Shown: positions 25,855 through 34,285 of the stretch, piece by piece | Layout: each line of letters opens with the position of its first letter | How positions within the stretch are numbered: position 1 is the first letter of the stretch | Assembly: GCA_013822725.1 (NCBI GenBank) | Contig: PNKX01000003.1 | Location: 1-64,000 of the forward strand | Source: Pirellula sp. | GTDB lineage: Bacteria > Planctomycetota > Planctomycetia > Pirellulales > Lacipirellulaceae | DNA: 64,000 nucleotides | Direction of reading: 5' to 3' | Notes under the pieces: generated by a model | What the model was told of the DNA's origin: nothing | Databases searched by the model: none | Seen by the model: only the letters and a program-made list of their open reading frames with translations | Made by a program: the position numbers and the translations under genes

Positions 25855-27066
25855 ATGTGGGCGCAATCGATAGATCGGCGACAGTTTATTGGGCAGACGG
25901 CGGTTGTGGGAGCGGCCGTGGCGGTTGCGGGCCGCGATGCGCTCTCGGCGGAACGCGCGGCGACCGGCGCGGCTGCGGACAAGAGCGGGATCGATGCAAC
26001 CAAAAAAATTCGCGTCGGGGTGATTGGCTGCGGGAGCGTGTCGGGGCGATACCTACCGCATCTTTCGGAATGTCCCTTCGTCGAAGTCGTCAGCGTCTGC
26101 GACATCATCCCTGAACGTGCCGCCGCTCGGGGAAAGGAGTTTCATGTCGCGAACCAGTATCCGCACATCGACGCGATGCTCGCGGGGACGCCGTTCGAGC
26201 TGCTGGTGAATCTGACCGACATGCAGGAGCATGAGCGGCTCAATCGGCAGGCGATCGAGGCGGGGCGGAACATTTGGAGCGAGAAGCCGATCGCCAATTC
26301 GCTCGCCGCCGGGCAGGAGTTGCTGCAATTGGCGAAGGCCAAGGGCGTGCGGGTGTGGGGAGCGCCGGTGGTCGTCGCCAGTCCGCAGTTCGCGGCGATG
26401 GCGAAGGCGATTGCCGCTGGGGAGTTGGGGGCGATTGCTTCGGCGAAGGCCGATTATGGACACACGGGGCCCGATTGGTCGGAGTTCTTCTATAAAGAAG
26501 GGGGCGGCAGCATGCCTGATTTGGGCGTTTACAATCTGACGACGCTTACCGGGCTGCTGGGGCCGGCGAAATCAGTCACGGCAATGACGAGCATCGTGAC
26601 GCCAACGCGGAAGATATACGAAAAGGGGGAGATCAACGTTGAGGCCGAGGACAACGCGCTGGTGCTGCTCGATCATGGCGACGCGAAGATTTCTTGCGTG
26701 CAGTGCGGGTTTAATTTCTTCAATCCGCATGGGCACGAGGGGAAGGCGGAGAGCCGGCATACCGTGGCGATTTACGGGTCGCGCGGCAGCATGGGGCTCG
26801 TGGGGTACGACTGGGAGCCGCTGGGTGTCGACGTGGCGACCGAGGCGCGGCCGGAATTCGAGCGGCGGGCGACCGACGCCGAAGGATATGTCTGGCAGCA
26901 GGGGGCGTCGGAAGTGGCGGAGTGCCTGGCGACTGGCAAAGAGCCGCTCTTCACGCCGGAGCATGCGCTGCATGTGGTGGAGATCATGACAGCGGCGAGA
27001 GAGTCGCAGCGCGAGGGACGGCGGATTGAGTTGGCGAGCACGTTTAAGTGGCCAGTGGTGCAGTAG
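25855..27066 (+). CDS. Exported (Tat) Gfo/Idh/MocA-family protein
   Basis: 403 residues. The N terminus has a twin-arginine signal (DRRQFIGQTAVVGAAVAVAG), so the folded protein with its cofactor would be exported, common for this family in planctomycetes. GVIGCGSVSGRYLPHL is the dinucleotide loop, SEKPIANS keeps the Lys, but the DxGxH motif reads DLGVYNLTT: the catalytic His and the following Asp are missing. It may bind rather than oxidise its sugar. The TAG stop is part of a palindromic repeat. Confidence 0.85.
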   Translation: MWAQSIDRRQFIGQTAVVGAAVAVAGRDALSAERAATGAAADKSGIDATKKIRVGVIGCGSVSGRYLPHLSECPFVEVVSVCDIIPERAAARGKEFHVANQYPHIDAMLAGTPFELLVNLTDMQEHERLNRQAIEAGRNIWSEKPIANSLAAGQELLQLAKAKGVRVWGAPVVVASPQFAAMAKAIAAGELGAIASAKADYGHTGPDWSEFFYKEGGGSMPDLGVYNLTTLTGLLGPAKSVTAMTSIVTPTRKIYEKGEINVEAEDNALVLLDHGDAKISCVQCGFNFFNPHGHEGKAESRHTVAIYGSRGSMGLVGYDWEPLGVDVATEARPEFERRATDAEGYVWQQGASEVAECLATGKEPLFTPEHALHVVEIMTAARESQREGRRIELASTFKWPVVQ

Positions 27067-27326
27067 CCGCGAGTCAACGACCCGCCGGAGCGTTCGGGGA
27101 GAAGACCTAACCACCAAGGCACAAAGGCACCAAGGAAGCACAAAGAAAACACGAAGTAAGAATCTACCTACCAGCAAACACAGCATCTCAATTCAGCGCG
27201 CCTGAGCCGCGGACGTTCGCCGGATTCCACACACAATCTCTTTCCTTCTTGGTGCTTACTTCGTGCCTTTGTGTCTTGGTGGTTAGTCTTTTGTTACGCT
27301 CCGGCGGGTCGTCGACCCGAGGCTAT
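27063..27326. repeat. Nested palindrome filling the gap between convergent genes
   Basis: Outer arms are two inverted copies (27063-27093 and 27296-27326) of the CGGCTAC-ended repeat. Inner arms are 35-bp near-reverse complements (27107-27141 and 27252-27286) of the AACCACCAAGGCACAAAG type, a dispersed repeat seen in many phyla. The outer arms supply the TAG stop codons of both flanking genes, at 27064-27066 and 27323-27325. A bidirectional terminator role is likely. Confidence 0.75.
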
Positions 27327-28261
27327 TTGAGCTCTGCCTCAATCACGACGGCGCGGTGATCAGAAGGGTAGGGGGTCACCAAGATGTCGGCGCGTTCGGG
27401 ACGCTCGCCGATGACTTCGGCCGCTTTCACGTCGACGTTCTTACGCGTGGCGAAGACAAAGTCGATGCGGTCGTGGTGGTCGGCGGGGTCGTCTTCCTTA
27501 GTAAGCACCGTCCAAGTGAAGCCGGGCTGCTTCACGGGATCGGGGTGAACCTTGCGATACGCGTCGACAAAGCCGGCTTCCTGCAGCATCTCGGTGGCGG
27601 GCCAACAGACGACGGCGGGGTGAAGGCCGGCGTCGTGAGCGGCTTCGGTCCAGTCGAGGGCCGGCGGTTCGTTGAAGTCGCCGGTGACGAAGATCGGCGC
27701 GCCCTCTTTCCGCACCGCTTCGATCTCGGCGAGCATCGCCTTCACTTGCGACTCGCGGGCGTCGCACGCCGCCTGCACGGCTTGCTCGGCGGTGTCGATG
27801 AAGGGGGCGTCGGCGTAGGGGATCTTCAGCAACTGGTACGGCTGGTAGGGGGCGTGGGCGAAGTGAGCGTTAAAGAGCCAGAACCTTTCCCCTGACGGCG
27901 TTTCGAACTGAGCGCCCCATTTTCTGGGAGTCGAGCCAACGAGTTTGTAGCGGCTAATGATGCCGGTATCGTCGTCCCCTTGGTCGAAGTAGTGCCAACC
28001 GAGTTGCTGCGCGATGACGGCGGCGGCGTCGGGGCGGACGCCGTCTCGTTCCTCGCCGTGTGATTCTTGCAGGCCGACGACGTCGGCCTTGGCGGCCTTG
28101 ATGACGGCGACGGTCTGCTCGATCGGTTGTTTGCCTGATTCGCCGCCGACCCAGATGTTGAAGCTCATCACGCGGAGGGTATCGGCAAAGGATTGATTGG
28201 CGACGGTGAAGAGGATCGTCGCGAGCATCAACGCTTTGACGATTGGTTTTGAAGAGGACAT
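27323..28261 (-). CDS. Secreted endonuclease/exonuclease/phosphatase-family protein
   Basis: 312 residues with a signal peptide (to about SFAD). Family motifs in order: [57 protein letters not shown] and PSDHRAVV; all metal and catalytic residues (Asn, Glu, Asp/Asn, Asp-His) look intact. The family includes DNase I, sphingomyelinase and inositol phosphatases, so the bond cut outside the cell is a phosphodiester or phosphomonoester. A PEP-CTERM/dockerin fusion of the same domain is encoded at 46080-47306. Confidence 0.87.
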   Translation of the reverse strand: MSSSKPIVKALMLATILFTVANQSFADTLRVMSFNIWVGGESGKQPIEQTVAVIKAAKADVVGLQESHGEERDGVRPDAAAVIAQQLGWHYFDQGDDDTGIISRYKLVGSTPRKWGAQFETPSGERFWLFNAHFAHAPYQPYQLLKIPYADAPFIDTAEQAVQAACDARESQVKAMLAEIEAVRKEGAPIFVTGDFNEPPALDWTEAAHDAGLHPAVVCWPATEMLQEAGFVDAYRKVHPDPVKQPGFTWTVLTKEDDPADHHDRIDFVFATRKNVDVKAAEVIGERPERADILVTPYPSDHRAVVIEAELK

Positions 28262-28379
28262 GGCTTGGCTTTCTGCGAGGCGTGAAACAGTTATATTCTG
28301 GTGGCCGGCAGCCCGCCGCGAGCGGCGGGGCTACATGGGCGTTGGCGCTCGGTTGACTCTTCTTGCGGGGCTAGTTGGG

Positions 28380-29570
28380 ATGCGACGGATTACGCTGCTA
28401 GGGACCGGGCTCATTGGGATGTTCTATACGATGGCGCTGCATGGGCGGCGTGGGCGCGACCGCGTGGGGGTCGCTTACTCGCGGTCGGCGGAGCGAGCGA
28501 AGGCGTTCGCCGCCGAGTGGGGGATTCCGCGGTTCAGCACCGGCATGGAAGAGGCGATCCGCGATCCCGACACAGATACGGTAATCGTTGCGTTGCCGAA
28601 TCACTTGCACGAAGCCGCGGTGATCGCGGCGGCAGAAGCGGGGAAGTCTGTCCTCTGCACGAAGCCGCTCGGACGCAACGCCGCCGAGGCGCGGCGGATG
28701 CTTGAAGCGGTCGAGCGGGCTGGCGTCTTTCACGGCTATCTCGAAGACTTGTGCTACACGCCGAAGACGCTTCACGCGCTCGAGTCGGTCCGCGGCGGCG
28801 CCGTCGGCAAGGTCTTGTGGGTACGTTCGCGCGAGACGCACTCGGGACCGCATAGCGATTGGTTCTGGAACAAGGAACTTTCGGGCGGCGGTGCGATCAT
28901 CGACTTGGGGTGCCACTGCGTCGAGATCGCGCGGAGCTTCATCGGCAAGGAGATTCGCCCCGTCGAGGTGATGTGTTGGGGCGACACTCAGGTCCATCCG
29001 ATCGACGCCGAAGATTCGGCGGTCGGGCTGGTGAAGTATGAGAATGGCGCCGTGGGGCAGTTCGAGGTGAGTTGGACCTTCCGCGGCGGGATGGATTTGC
29101 GCGATGAAGTCGCGGGAACCGACGGCACGATTTGGCTGAACCATTGGCTGCGGACGGGGATCGAGATGTTCACCGCCGTCGGGCAGTCGGGGTACGTGGC
29201 GGAGAAGGCGGAATCGGCGACGGGTTGGCTGTTTCCCGTCGGCGACGAGCCGGGGGCATTGGGGTACGTCGATATGTTCGCCGACATGTTCGATGCGATT
29301 GAGGACCGCCGAGCTCCGCGAGAGACCTTTTACGATGGCTACGTCGTCAATGCGATCGTCGACGCCGCGTACGCCTCGATGGCCACGCGGCAATGGGCGC
29401 CGGTGGAGCTGCCGATCTGGCGCGGGGCGACGACGGCGACCAACGTGGCCGCGATACGCGACTACGACGCGGACCATATTCTCATCAAAGAAGAGCGGGT
29501 GATGGATGGGAGTTTGAAGTTGATCGTGCGAGACAAGCGGACGGGGGAGATTGGGGAACGGCGAGGTTGA
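28380..29570 (+). CDS. Gfo/Idh/MocA-family oxidoreductase
   Basis: 396 residues from the ATG at 28380 ([10 protein letters not shown]); the longer frame upstream overlaps the divergent gene and is not protein-like. [17 protein letters not shown] is the dinucleotide loop; the EKP motif reads TKPLGRN, keeping the Lys; [11 protein letters not shown] keeps Asp and His. An NAD(P)-dependent cytoplasmic sugar dehydrogenase is expected, substrate unknown. A dispersed repeat follows the stop. Confidence 0.84.
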   Translation: MRRITLLGTGLIGMFYTMALHGRRGRDRVGVAYSRSAERAKAFAAEWGIPRFSTGMEEAIRDPDTDTVIVALPNHLHEAAVIAAAEAGKSVLCTKPLGRNAAEARRMLEAVERAGVFHGYLEDLCYTPKTLHALESVRGGAVGKVLWVRSRETHSGPHSDWFWNKELSGGGAIIDLGCHCVEIARSFIGKEIRPVEVMCWGDTQVHPIDAEDSAVGLVKYENGAVGQFEVSWTFRGGMDLRDEVAGTDGTIWLNHWLRTGIEMFTAVGQSGYVAEKAESATGWLFPVGDEPGALGYVDMFADMFDAIEDRRAPRETFYDGYVVNAIVDAAYASMATRQWAPVELPIWRGATTATNVAAIRDYDADHILIKEERVMDGSLKLIVRDKRTGEIGERRG

Positions 29571-29586
29571 GTAGGATTGTGATCTG

Positions 29587-29683
29587 GTCATTCTGAGCCC
29601 TTCGCCCCGCTCAGGGTAAACTCAGCGAAGAATCTGGAAGCTCGATTGAGATGCTAGCCCCTTCGCTCCGCTCAGGATGACAT
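29587..29683. repeat. GTCATTCTGAGC / GCTCAGGATGACAT dispersed inverted repeat
   Basis: Left arm GTCATTCTGAGCCCTTCG and right arm CTTCGCTCCGCTCAGGATGAC are near reverse complements, with a second internal pair (TTCGCCCCGCTCAGGGT). This is one of the repeat types found in unrelated environmental bacteria. It fills the 116-bp gap between convergent genes. Confidence 0.65.
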
Positions 29684-29686
29684 CAC

Positions 29687-30919
29687 TTAATGTCCCAAGC
29701 AGTAGTAAGTCTCGTAGTAGTGCTGCGCACTCTGGCGCGCTGATTCCCAATCCCACGGTTCGCGATCGAAGCGGTCGGGGCTGAGGCTTCTCACGTATGG
29801 CGACGGGTTCGGGTCCATGATCGACTCGACGACATGCCGGCCGATGCCGGCGGAACCTGAGACGCCGTGGGCGTTGCAGCCGCCGGCCATCACGAAGCCC
29901 TTCACCTTGGCGCTCGGGCCGACGATGAACCGGCCGTCAGGGGTGAAGGTGGGCCAACCCTTGAAGACGCTGCGAACGCCGAGGTTCTCCACCTGCGGCA
30001 TTTCGGGGCCGAGTTGCTCGGCAAACCAGCCGAGGACGTCCCAGTCGGGGTCGATCGGCGGCGGTTCGTTGCCGATGGGAAAGTTGCGCGGGTCGGTCGA
30101 CAGCGCGCTCGGCTCCCAACCACCGCAGAGGAGGGAGTTGATCTCGGCGCGAAGGTAAAGCGTCGAGTCGGGGATGCGGACGACCGGCAGATTCGGCTGC
30201 AATCCTTCGGCGTGGACGGTGACGAAGTACTCATGTCGCACGGGTACGATCGGCAGGTCGAGACCGACGCTGCGGGCGATGTGGTAGGCGTGGGCGCCGG
30301 CGGCGTTGACGACCATATCGCATTCGATCAGGCCATGATCGGTGTCGACGCCGCGGACCTGGCCGTTCTTCACGATGACGCTTTGCAGGGCGGTCTTCGT
30401 TTGGAAACGCGCGCCGAGCCGCCGTGCGTGCGCGACGTACGACATTGTCAGGTCCGAGGGTTGCAGGTAGCCGTCGGTGGGACACCAAAGGACAGCCTGG
30501 GCGCGATCGAAGTTGAGCGCCGGCCACTTGGCCTTCGCCTCAACGTTCGAAATGAAGTCGCACTCGAGCCCTGACTCGTCGGCGACCGACTTCATGTGCT
30601 GGAACTCGGCGACGCGATCAGGGTTGAGCGCAACGCGGAGCGAGCCGACCTGCCGCCAACCGGGGTTGGCCTGTTCGTCGCGTTGGAGTTCAGAGAAGGT
30701 CTGCACCGACCACATCGCGAGCTTCGTCCGCTCAACCGTGTTGCGAACCTGCCCGACGAGCCCCGCGGCCTGGGGTGTGGTGACGGCGGCGACGGTCGGC
30801 TCTTTTTCGAGGAGCAGCACATCAGTCCTGCCGGCATTGGCAAGGCTGTAGGCGACGGCACAGCCGACGGCGCCGCCGCCGATGACGACGATCTCGGCGC
30901 GGGTGGGAGTGGTGGACAT
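29687..30919 (-). CDS. DAO-family FAD oxidoreductase (sarcosine/dimethylglycine oxidase-like)
   Basis: 410 residues. The FAD loop IVVIGGGAVGCAVAYSLANAG and the following LLLEKEPTVAAVTT fit the glycine-oxidase/DadA/sarcosine-oxidase-beta family, which oxidises secondary or tertiary amines to imines. CPTDGYLQPSDL, GLIECDMVVNAAGAHA and FTPDGRFIVGPSAKVKGF are shared with the 38282-39547 product, its paralogue. It follows the Rieske oxygenase gene on the same strand, which fits an N-demethylation step after betaine oxygenation. Exact amine not determined. Confidence 0.83.
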   Translation of the reverse strand: MSTTPTRAEIVVIGGGAVGCAVAYSLANAGRTDVLLLEKEPTVAAVTTPQAAGLVGQVRNTVERTKLAMWSVQTFSELQRDEQANPGWRQVGSLRVALNPDRVAEFQHMKSVADESGLECDFISNVEAKAKWPALNFDRAQAVLWCPTDGYLQPSDLTMSYVAHARRLGARFQTKTALQSVIVKNGQVRGVDTDHGLIECDMVVNAAGAHAYHIARSVGLDLPIVPVRHEYFVTVHAEGLQPNLPVVRIPDSTLYLRAEINSLLCGGWEPSALSTDPRNFPIGNEPPPIDPDWDVLGWFAEQLGPEMPQVENLGVRSVFKGWPTFTPDGRFIVGPSAKVKGFVMAGGCNAHGVSGSAGIGRHVVESIMDPNPSPYVRSLSPDRFDREPWDWESARQSAQHYYETYYCLGH

Positions 30920-30943
30920 GAGAGTTCGTTTCGTTGTATTCGG

Positions 30944-31077
30944 AGCCCCGGAAGGGGGGCATTGGCGTAGTTTGAATTGGCAAGAATAGTGTCGCCCCTC
31001 CGGGGCTGTGGCGCTTGATCACGTCGATGGCCAGGGGCTTGCGCCCCTGGCTATTTTATGTCGCTCCTTTGGAGCTC
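30944..31077. repeat. Cluster of three palindromic repeat units
   Basis: Inverted arms AGCCCCGGAAGGGGGGCA (30944-30961) and TGTCGCCCCTCCGGGGCT (30990-31007); a hairpin CCAGGGGCTTGCGCCCCTGG (31031-31050); and TGTCGCTCCTTTGGAGCTC (31059-31077). The last unit is read through by the Rieske gene and encodes its final residues and stop. Confidence 0.65.
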
Positions 31078-32336
31078 AGATGCGCGAGGCACCAGGTGAC
31101 GAAGGCGTCGACGTTGTATTCCTTGTGGGTCGAGAAGGGGCCGGGAACGTAATGCGACGAACTCACCCCCTTTTGGGCCGCTGTGCAAAGTTCCCAATCT
31201 TGCTCGGAGGTCATTTGCCAGAAGGGCATAATCTCTTCGAGTTGGTAGTCGCGTCCTTCGACCGCGTCCTCATGAACGAGCCAGGTGACGCGGACGGCGG
31301 TGCGATTGATTCCCATGGGAAGCAACCGCGTGCTGACGCCGTGGTCGCAGCTGGAGTGGTTCCACATGTTAGGGAGCGTGCGAACTCGCAGCGTGCCGAC
31401 GTCGGCGTCGGCGTAGTCGCCCATCAGCGGGGCGACTTGCCGGCCGTCGAGCGTTTCGCTGACGAAGCCTTCGACGAGCGGCGTCCGATTCGCGGCGAAC
31501 CAGCCGTGAGGGCCCATGCCGGGGAACTCGGTCATGCCGGTGCGGCGATGGCTCACGGCGAGCCCCGCGGACGACCACTTTTCTTCGCTGTGGGCGACCG
31601 CTTGTTCGATCTTCGCCTGGATGCGATGGCTCGTGTCGTCGGCGTTGTAGTGGTCGAAGTTCGCTTTGATGTATTGCGGGTGATTGACGTTGCAGTGGTA
31701 ACACTCGCGGTTGTTTTCCCAGACGAGCTTCCAATTAGCGTCGACCATGTAGTCGACCGTCTTGGCGACCTTCGCACGCTCTAACCCTTGCGGGCGGAGC
31801 AGGGGAGCGATCGCCTCCGCGGCGACGTCGAAGTCGAGCGGCTCGTCGGCGAGGGAGACGAAGATCATCCCCTCAAGTTCGCGGCAGTGGGCTTTCAGCA
31901 GGCCAAGCTGCGACTTGTCAACTTCATCGTGCATACCGCGGCAGGAGACGAGCGCGCCGTCGCGGGCATAGGCCCACTGGTGGTAGGGGCAAACAAGTCG
32001 GCCGACTCGTCCCTGCGGTTCATTGCAAACTTGCGTGCCGCGGTGGCGGCAAACGTTCCAGAGGGCGTTCACCTGACCGTCGTCGCCGCGGATGACGATC
32101 AGCGAATCGTTGTCGAGATCAAACGTAAAGTAGTCGCCGGCGGTAGGGATTTCGCACGTGTGGCCGACGAAGAGCCAACCACGGCGCCAGATTCGTTCCA
32201 GCTCCGCACGATAAACGAGCGGATTATGGTAGAGCTCGCCCGGCATGGTGTAACCAGGTTCGCGGCGTGCGACCAGTTCGCGAACGGTCTGCCACTCGGC
32301 AGGTGTGAGCGTGGAGGGGCTGCTCGTAGCGGGCAT
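31056..32336 (-). CDS. Rieske non-heme iron oxygenase alpha subunit, glycine-betaine-monooxygenase (GbcA)-like
   Basis: 426 residues. Rieske [2Fe-2S] ligands Cys96, His98, Cys116 and His119 (NVCRHRG, CPYHQW); mononuclear iron ligands His214 and His219 in NNRECYHCNVNHPQY, with a late acidic ligand in QDWELCTAAQKGV. NRECYHC and the GVSSSHYVPGPFS end match the GbcA/choline-monooxygenase/carnitine-oxygenase group. Likely reaction: O2-dependent removal of an N-methyl group from glycine betaine, giving dimethylglycine and formaldehyde. No reductase partner in the window. Its last residues (SSKGAT) come from a dispersed repeat. Confidence 0.82.
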   Translation of the reverse strand: MPATSSPSTLTPAEWQTVRELVARREPGYTMPGELYHNPLVYRAELERIWRRGWLFVGHTCEIPTAGDYFTFDLDNDSLIVIRGDDGQVNALWNVCRHRGTQVCNEPQGRVGRLVCPYHQWAYARDGALVSCRGMHDEVDKSQLGLLKAHCRELEGMIFVSLADEPLDFDVAAEAIAPLLRPQGLERAKVAKTVDYMVDANWKLVWENNRECYHCNVNHPQYIKANFDHYNADDTSHRIQAKIEQAVAHSEEKWSSAGLAVSHRRTGMTEFPGMGPHGWFAANRTPLVEGFVSETLDGRQVAPLMGDYADADVGTLRVRTLPNMWNHSSCDHGVSTRLLPMGINRTAVRVTWLVHEDAVEGRDYQLEEIMPFWQMTSEQDWELCTAAQKGVSSSHYVPGPFSTHKEYNVDAFVTWCLAHLSSKGAT

Positions 32337-32469
32337 ATCACGAGATTCCTACGGACACGATGCGAGCGCTGGGGCCGCAGCCTGCGGCGCGTTCATTTTG
32401 CCCGAGCGGGGAATCTGGTTTTACCCCGAAATTGCGCAGCGCGGGTGAAGAATTGCGCTCCGAGATGAA

Positions 32470-32516
32470 GCATCCGTGGGGCAACGCCCCGCGGATGGCT
32501 CTGCCCACGGCTACTG
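32470..32516. repeat. GGGCAACGCCC-type hairpin repeat
   Basis: CCGTGGGGCAACGCCCCGCGG is a hairpin, followed by GGCTCTGCCCACGGCTAC. The terminal CTA provides the TAG stop of the minus-strand gene ending at 32511. Relative of the element at 5420-5510. Confidence 0.55.
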
Positions 32517-32816
32517 GACGGCGATTTGTTCGCGAGAGGGCTGGCGCCGATGGCGGTCGCACCAGTCGAGGACTTTGCGGGCGAAGAGGGCGGTGATGGC
32601 GACCGCGGTGGCGCCTTCGCCGAGTTCGGCGAAGGTGGCGGAGAGGAGCTCGCTGGCGGTCGCGTTCACTTCAACCGCGGCGAGTTGGGCCCAGCGGACC
32701 GGGTCGACGCGCGAGCCGATGTCTTCGGCGCGGAGGGAGAACGCCCAGGCGATGCTTTGGCGGGCCCAGTCGAGGTCGAGTTGGTGCAGCAGCGGAGGGT
32801 TCTGCGATTCGAGCAT
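32511..32816 (-). CDS. Small hypothetical protein in the betaine/ethanolamine block
   Basis: 101 residues with normal protein composition, mostly helical (LDLDWARQSIAWAFSLRAED, WAQLAAVEVNATASELLSATF, VAITALFARKVLDWCDRH). No family recognised. It lies between eutC and the Rieske gene on the same strand. It may be real, though the ribosome site is weak and the gaps around it are full of repeats. Confidence 0.5.
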   Translation of the reverse strand: MLESQNPPLLHQLDLDWARQSIAWAFSLRAEDIGSRVDPVRWAQLAAVEVNATASELLSATFAELGEGATAVAITALFARKVLDWCDRHRRQPSREQIAVQ

Positions 32817-32835
32817 GGAAAAATCACCCGAGCGA

Positions 32836-32866
32836 GGCTCCGGCGGGTCAACGACCCGCTGCTTCT
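32836..32866. repeat. CGGCTAC-ended palindromic repeat, copy 5
   Basis: Core CGGGTC-AAC-GACCCG with a degenerate end (TGCTTCT). Just upstream of the small gene ending at 32511, not at a stop codon. Confidence 0.6.
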
Positions 32867-33104
32867 GGGCGGCGACAGCAGTTATCGGCGCCAGCGACGG
32901 AGGGAAACCAAGGTTTGTGGTACGCCTACGATCGGAATTATTGGCGGGCGGCAGAGGAGGGCGAAGGTTCCTTGCGAAGATGTAACAGAGGTGGTTTGGG
33001 AAAGGATTTCTGATTTAGGATTTCAGATTTCTGATTAGATCAAACAGGCCTTTGGGTGAGCCTGCCCTGCCTTCGAAGCCGTCGCAAGCCGCCACGTCGA
33101 TTTT

Positions 33105-33192
33105 TGGCGACAGCACGACACTTCACTTAAGTCATTGCACTGCTTGAATTTCGGCAATGAGCGCCTGCGACTCCTGTCGCTTCTGTCGCGAC
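33105..33192. repeat. Second TGTCGC / GCGACA cluster
   Basis: GGCGACA at 33105, TGTCGC at 33174 and 33183, GCGACA at 33187, all in a 640-bp gap (32817-33460) before eutC's end. Same motif as the array at 5545-5890. The rest of the gap shows no gene. Confidence 0.4.
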
Positions 33193-33436
33193 AAGGTGGC
33201 GTCACACCCCATGTTGCCATTGGCATCTTGTGGAACGGACTTCGTCTTTCTCAGCGCGTAGTAGGGCCGTGTGCGCTACCGCCGTTTGGAGGGGACGGCA
33301 CACTTTGAATTTGTCTGATTGCCAAAGAGCGGTGTATGAACGGGCGTTCAGTATACGTGCAGCGCCGGCCAAAAGCAAGTCTGAAGGTGTTCGTTGCCTC
33401 TTTGGTTCGAGCAACGCACGCCCTCATTTGAGAGCG

Positions 33437-33466
33437 CTTCGGCAGGGCGTTGACCCGCTATTACTG
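33437..33466. repeat. Degenerate CGGCTAC-ended repeat at the eutC stop
   Basis: CTTCGGCAGGGCGTTGACCC then GCTATTAC: a worn copy of the palindromic repeat. Its end holds the TAA stop of eutC (33461-33463). Confidence 0.5.
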
Positions 33467-34234
33467 AAGAACGCGCTGATCCTTGAGCTGGACGCCGCTG
33501 AGCTGGCGTTGGCGGGACTCGTTCAGGAGATAATGAAGCGTGTCGGTGGCGGCGGGGATCGGCAGGCCTTCGGGGCGGATGTTCGAGACGCAGTTGCGCT
33601 GGGCGTCGGTGTTGCCGGGCTTGGGATCGTAAACGAGATAGGCGCCGAGGCTGTCGGGCGAACCGAGGCCGGGGCGTTCACCGATGAGCATTAGCGACAG
33701 TCGCGCGCCGAGGAGGCTGCCGATCTGGTCTTGGAGCGCGACGCGGCCGAAGCGTGCGACGACGATCGGGGCGAGACGCCAGCCGTCGTGGCGGAGCTTC
33801 GGTAGCAATTCGGCAAGCAGTGGAGCCGCTTGGGTATGAACGGCGAGGGCGGAAAGGCCGTCGCTGACGACGATGGCGAGGTCCGGTCGTTCGGGGGGCG
33901 GGACGAAGGCTTCCAGCAACTGCTGCGACGGCGGATCGAGCCGGCGGCCGAAGTCGGGGCGTTGCAGGAACGTCGCGCGATCGGGGGCGGCGCTGCCGAC
34001 AACGAGAGTCTGCTCGCCGAGCTTGGCGATCTCCCCGCCGAGTTGGTCGGCGCTGAAGACGTTGTGGACGGCGTCGCGCGCGGCGGCGTGGGCCGATTTG
34101 AAATCGAGCCATTCGTGCGTGGGGAGGCTGCCGCCGGCACGGCCGAGGGCGATCCGAGCGCTCGTGCCGGCGCGGAGCTTCGCCCAAGGGTCGAGCGTGA
34201 CGGGGGCGGGTTTGGCAGGGAGGTTTTCGGACAT
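33461..34234 (-). CDS. eutC: Ethanolamine ammonia-lyase small subunit
   Basis: 257 residues. Together with EutB it splits ethanolamine into acetaldehyde and ammonia with adenosylcobalamin. Recognised by DPWAKLRAGTSARIALGRAGGSLPT near the N terminus, the Rossmann-like middle LAIVVSDGLSA and the C-terminal IGERPGLGSPDSLGAYLVYDPKPG and NCVSNIRPEGL, a strong EutC signature. It follows eutB by 26 bp. No EutA reactivase, no acetaldehyde dehydrogenase and no microcompartment shell gene are present in the window. Confidence 0.93.
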   Translation of the reverse strand: MSENLPAKPAPVTLDPWAKLRAGTSARIALGRAGGSLPTHEWLDFKSAHAAARDAVHNVFSADQLGGEIAKLGEQTLVVGSAAPDRATFLQRPDFGRRLDPPSQQLLEAFVPPPERPDLAIVVSDGLSALAVHTQAAPLLAELLPKLRHDGWRLAPIVVARFGRVALQDQIGSLLGARLSLMLIGERPGLGSPDSLGAYLVYDPKPGNTDAQRNCVSNIRPEGLPIPAATDTLHYLLNESRQRQLSGVQLKDQRVLQ

Positions 34235-34250
34235 GGCTGACCAGCTCGGG

Positions 34251-34285
34251 AATCCCTCCCCTAGCCCCTCCCTTCGAGGGAGGGG
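34251..34285. repeat. CCCCTCCCT-TCG-AGGGAGGGG hairpin repeat
   Basis: A perfect 9-bp stem around TCG, preceded by AATCCCTCCCCTAG. The unit is read by eutB on the minus strand and gives its last residues (SLEGRG) and stop. It is a common dispersed repeat in planctomycete and other genomes. Confidence 0.7.
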
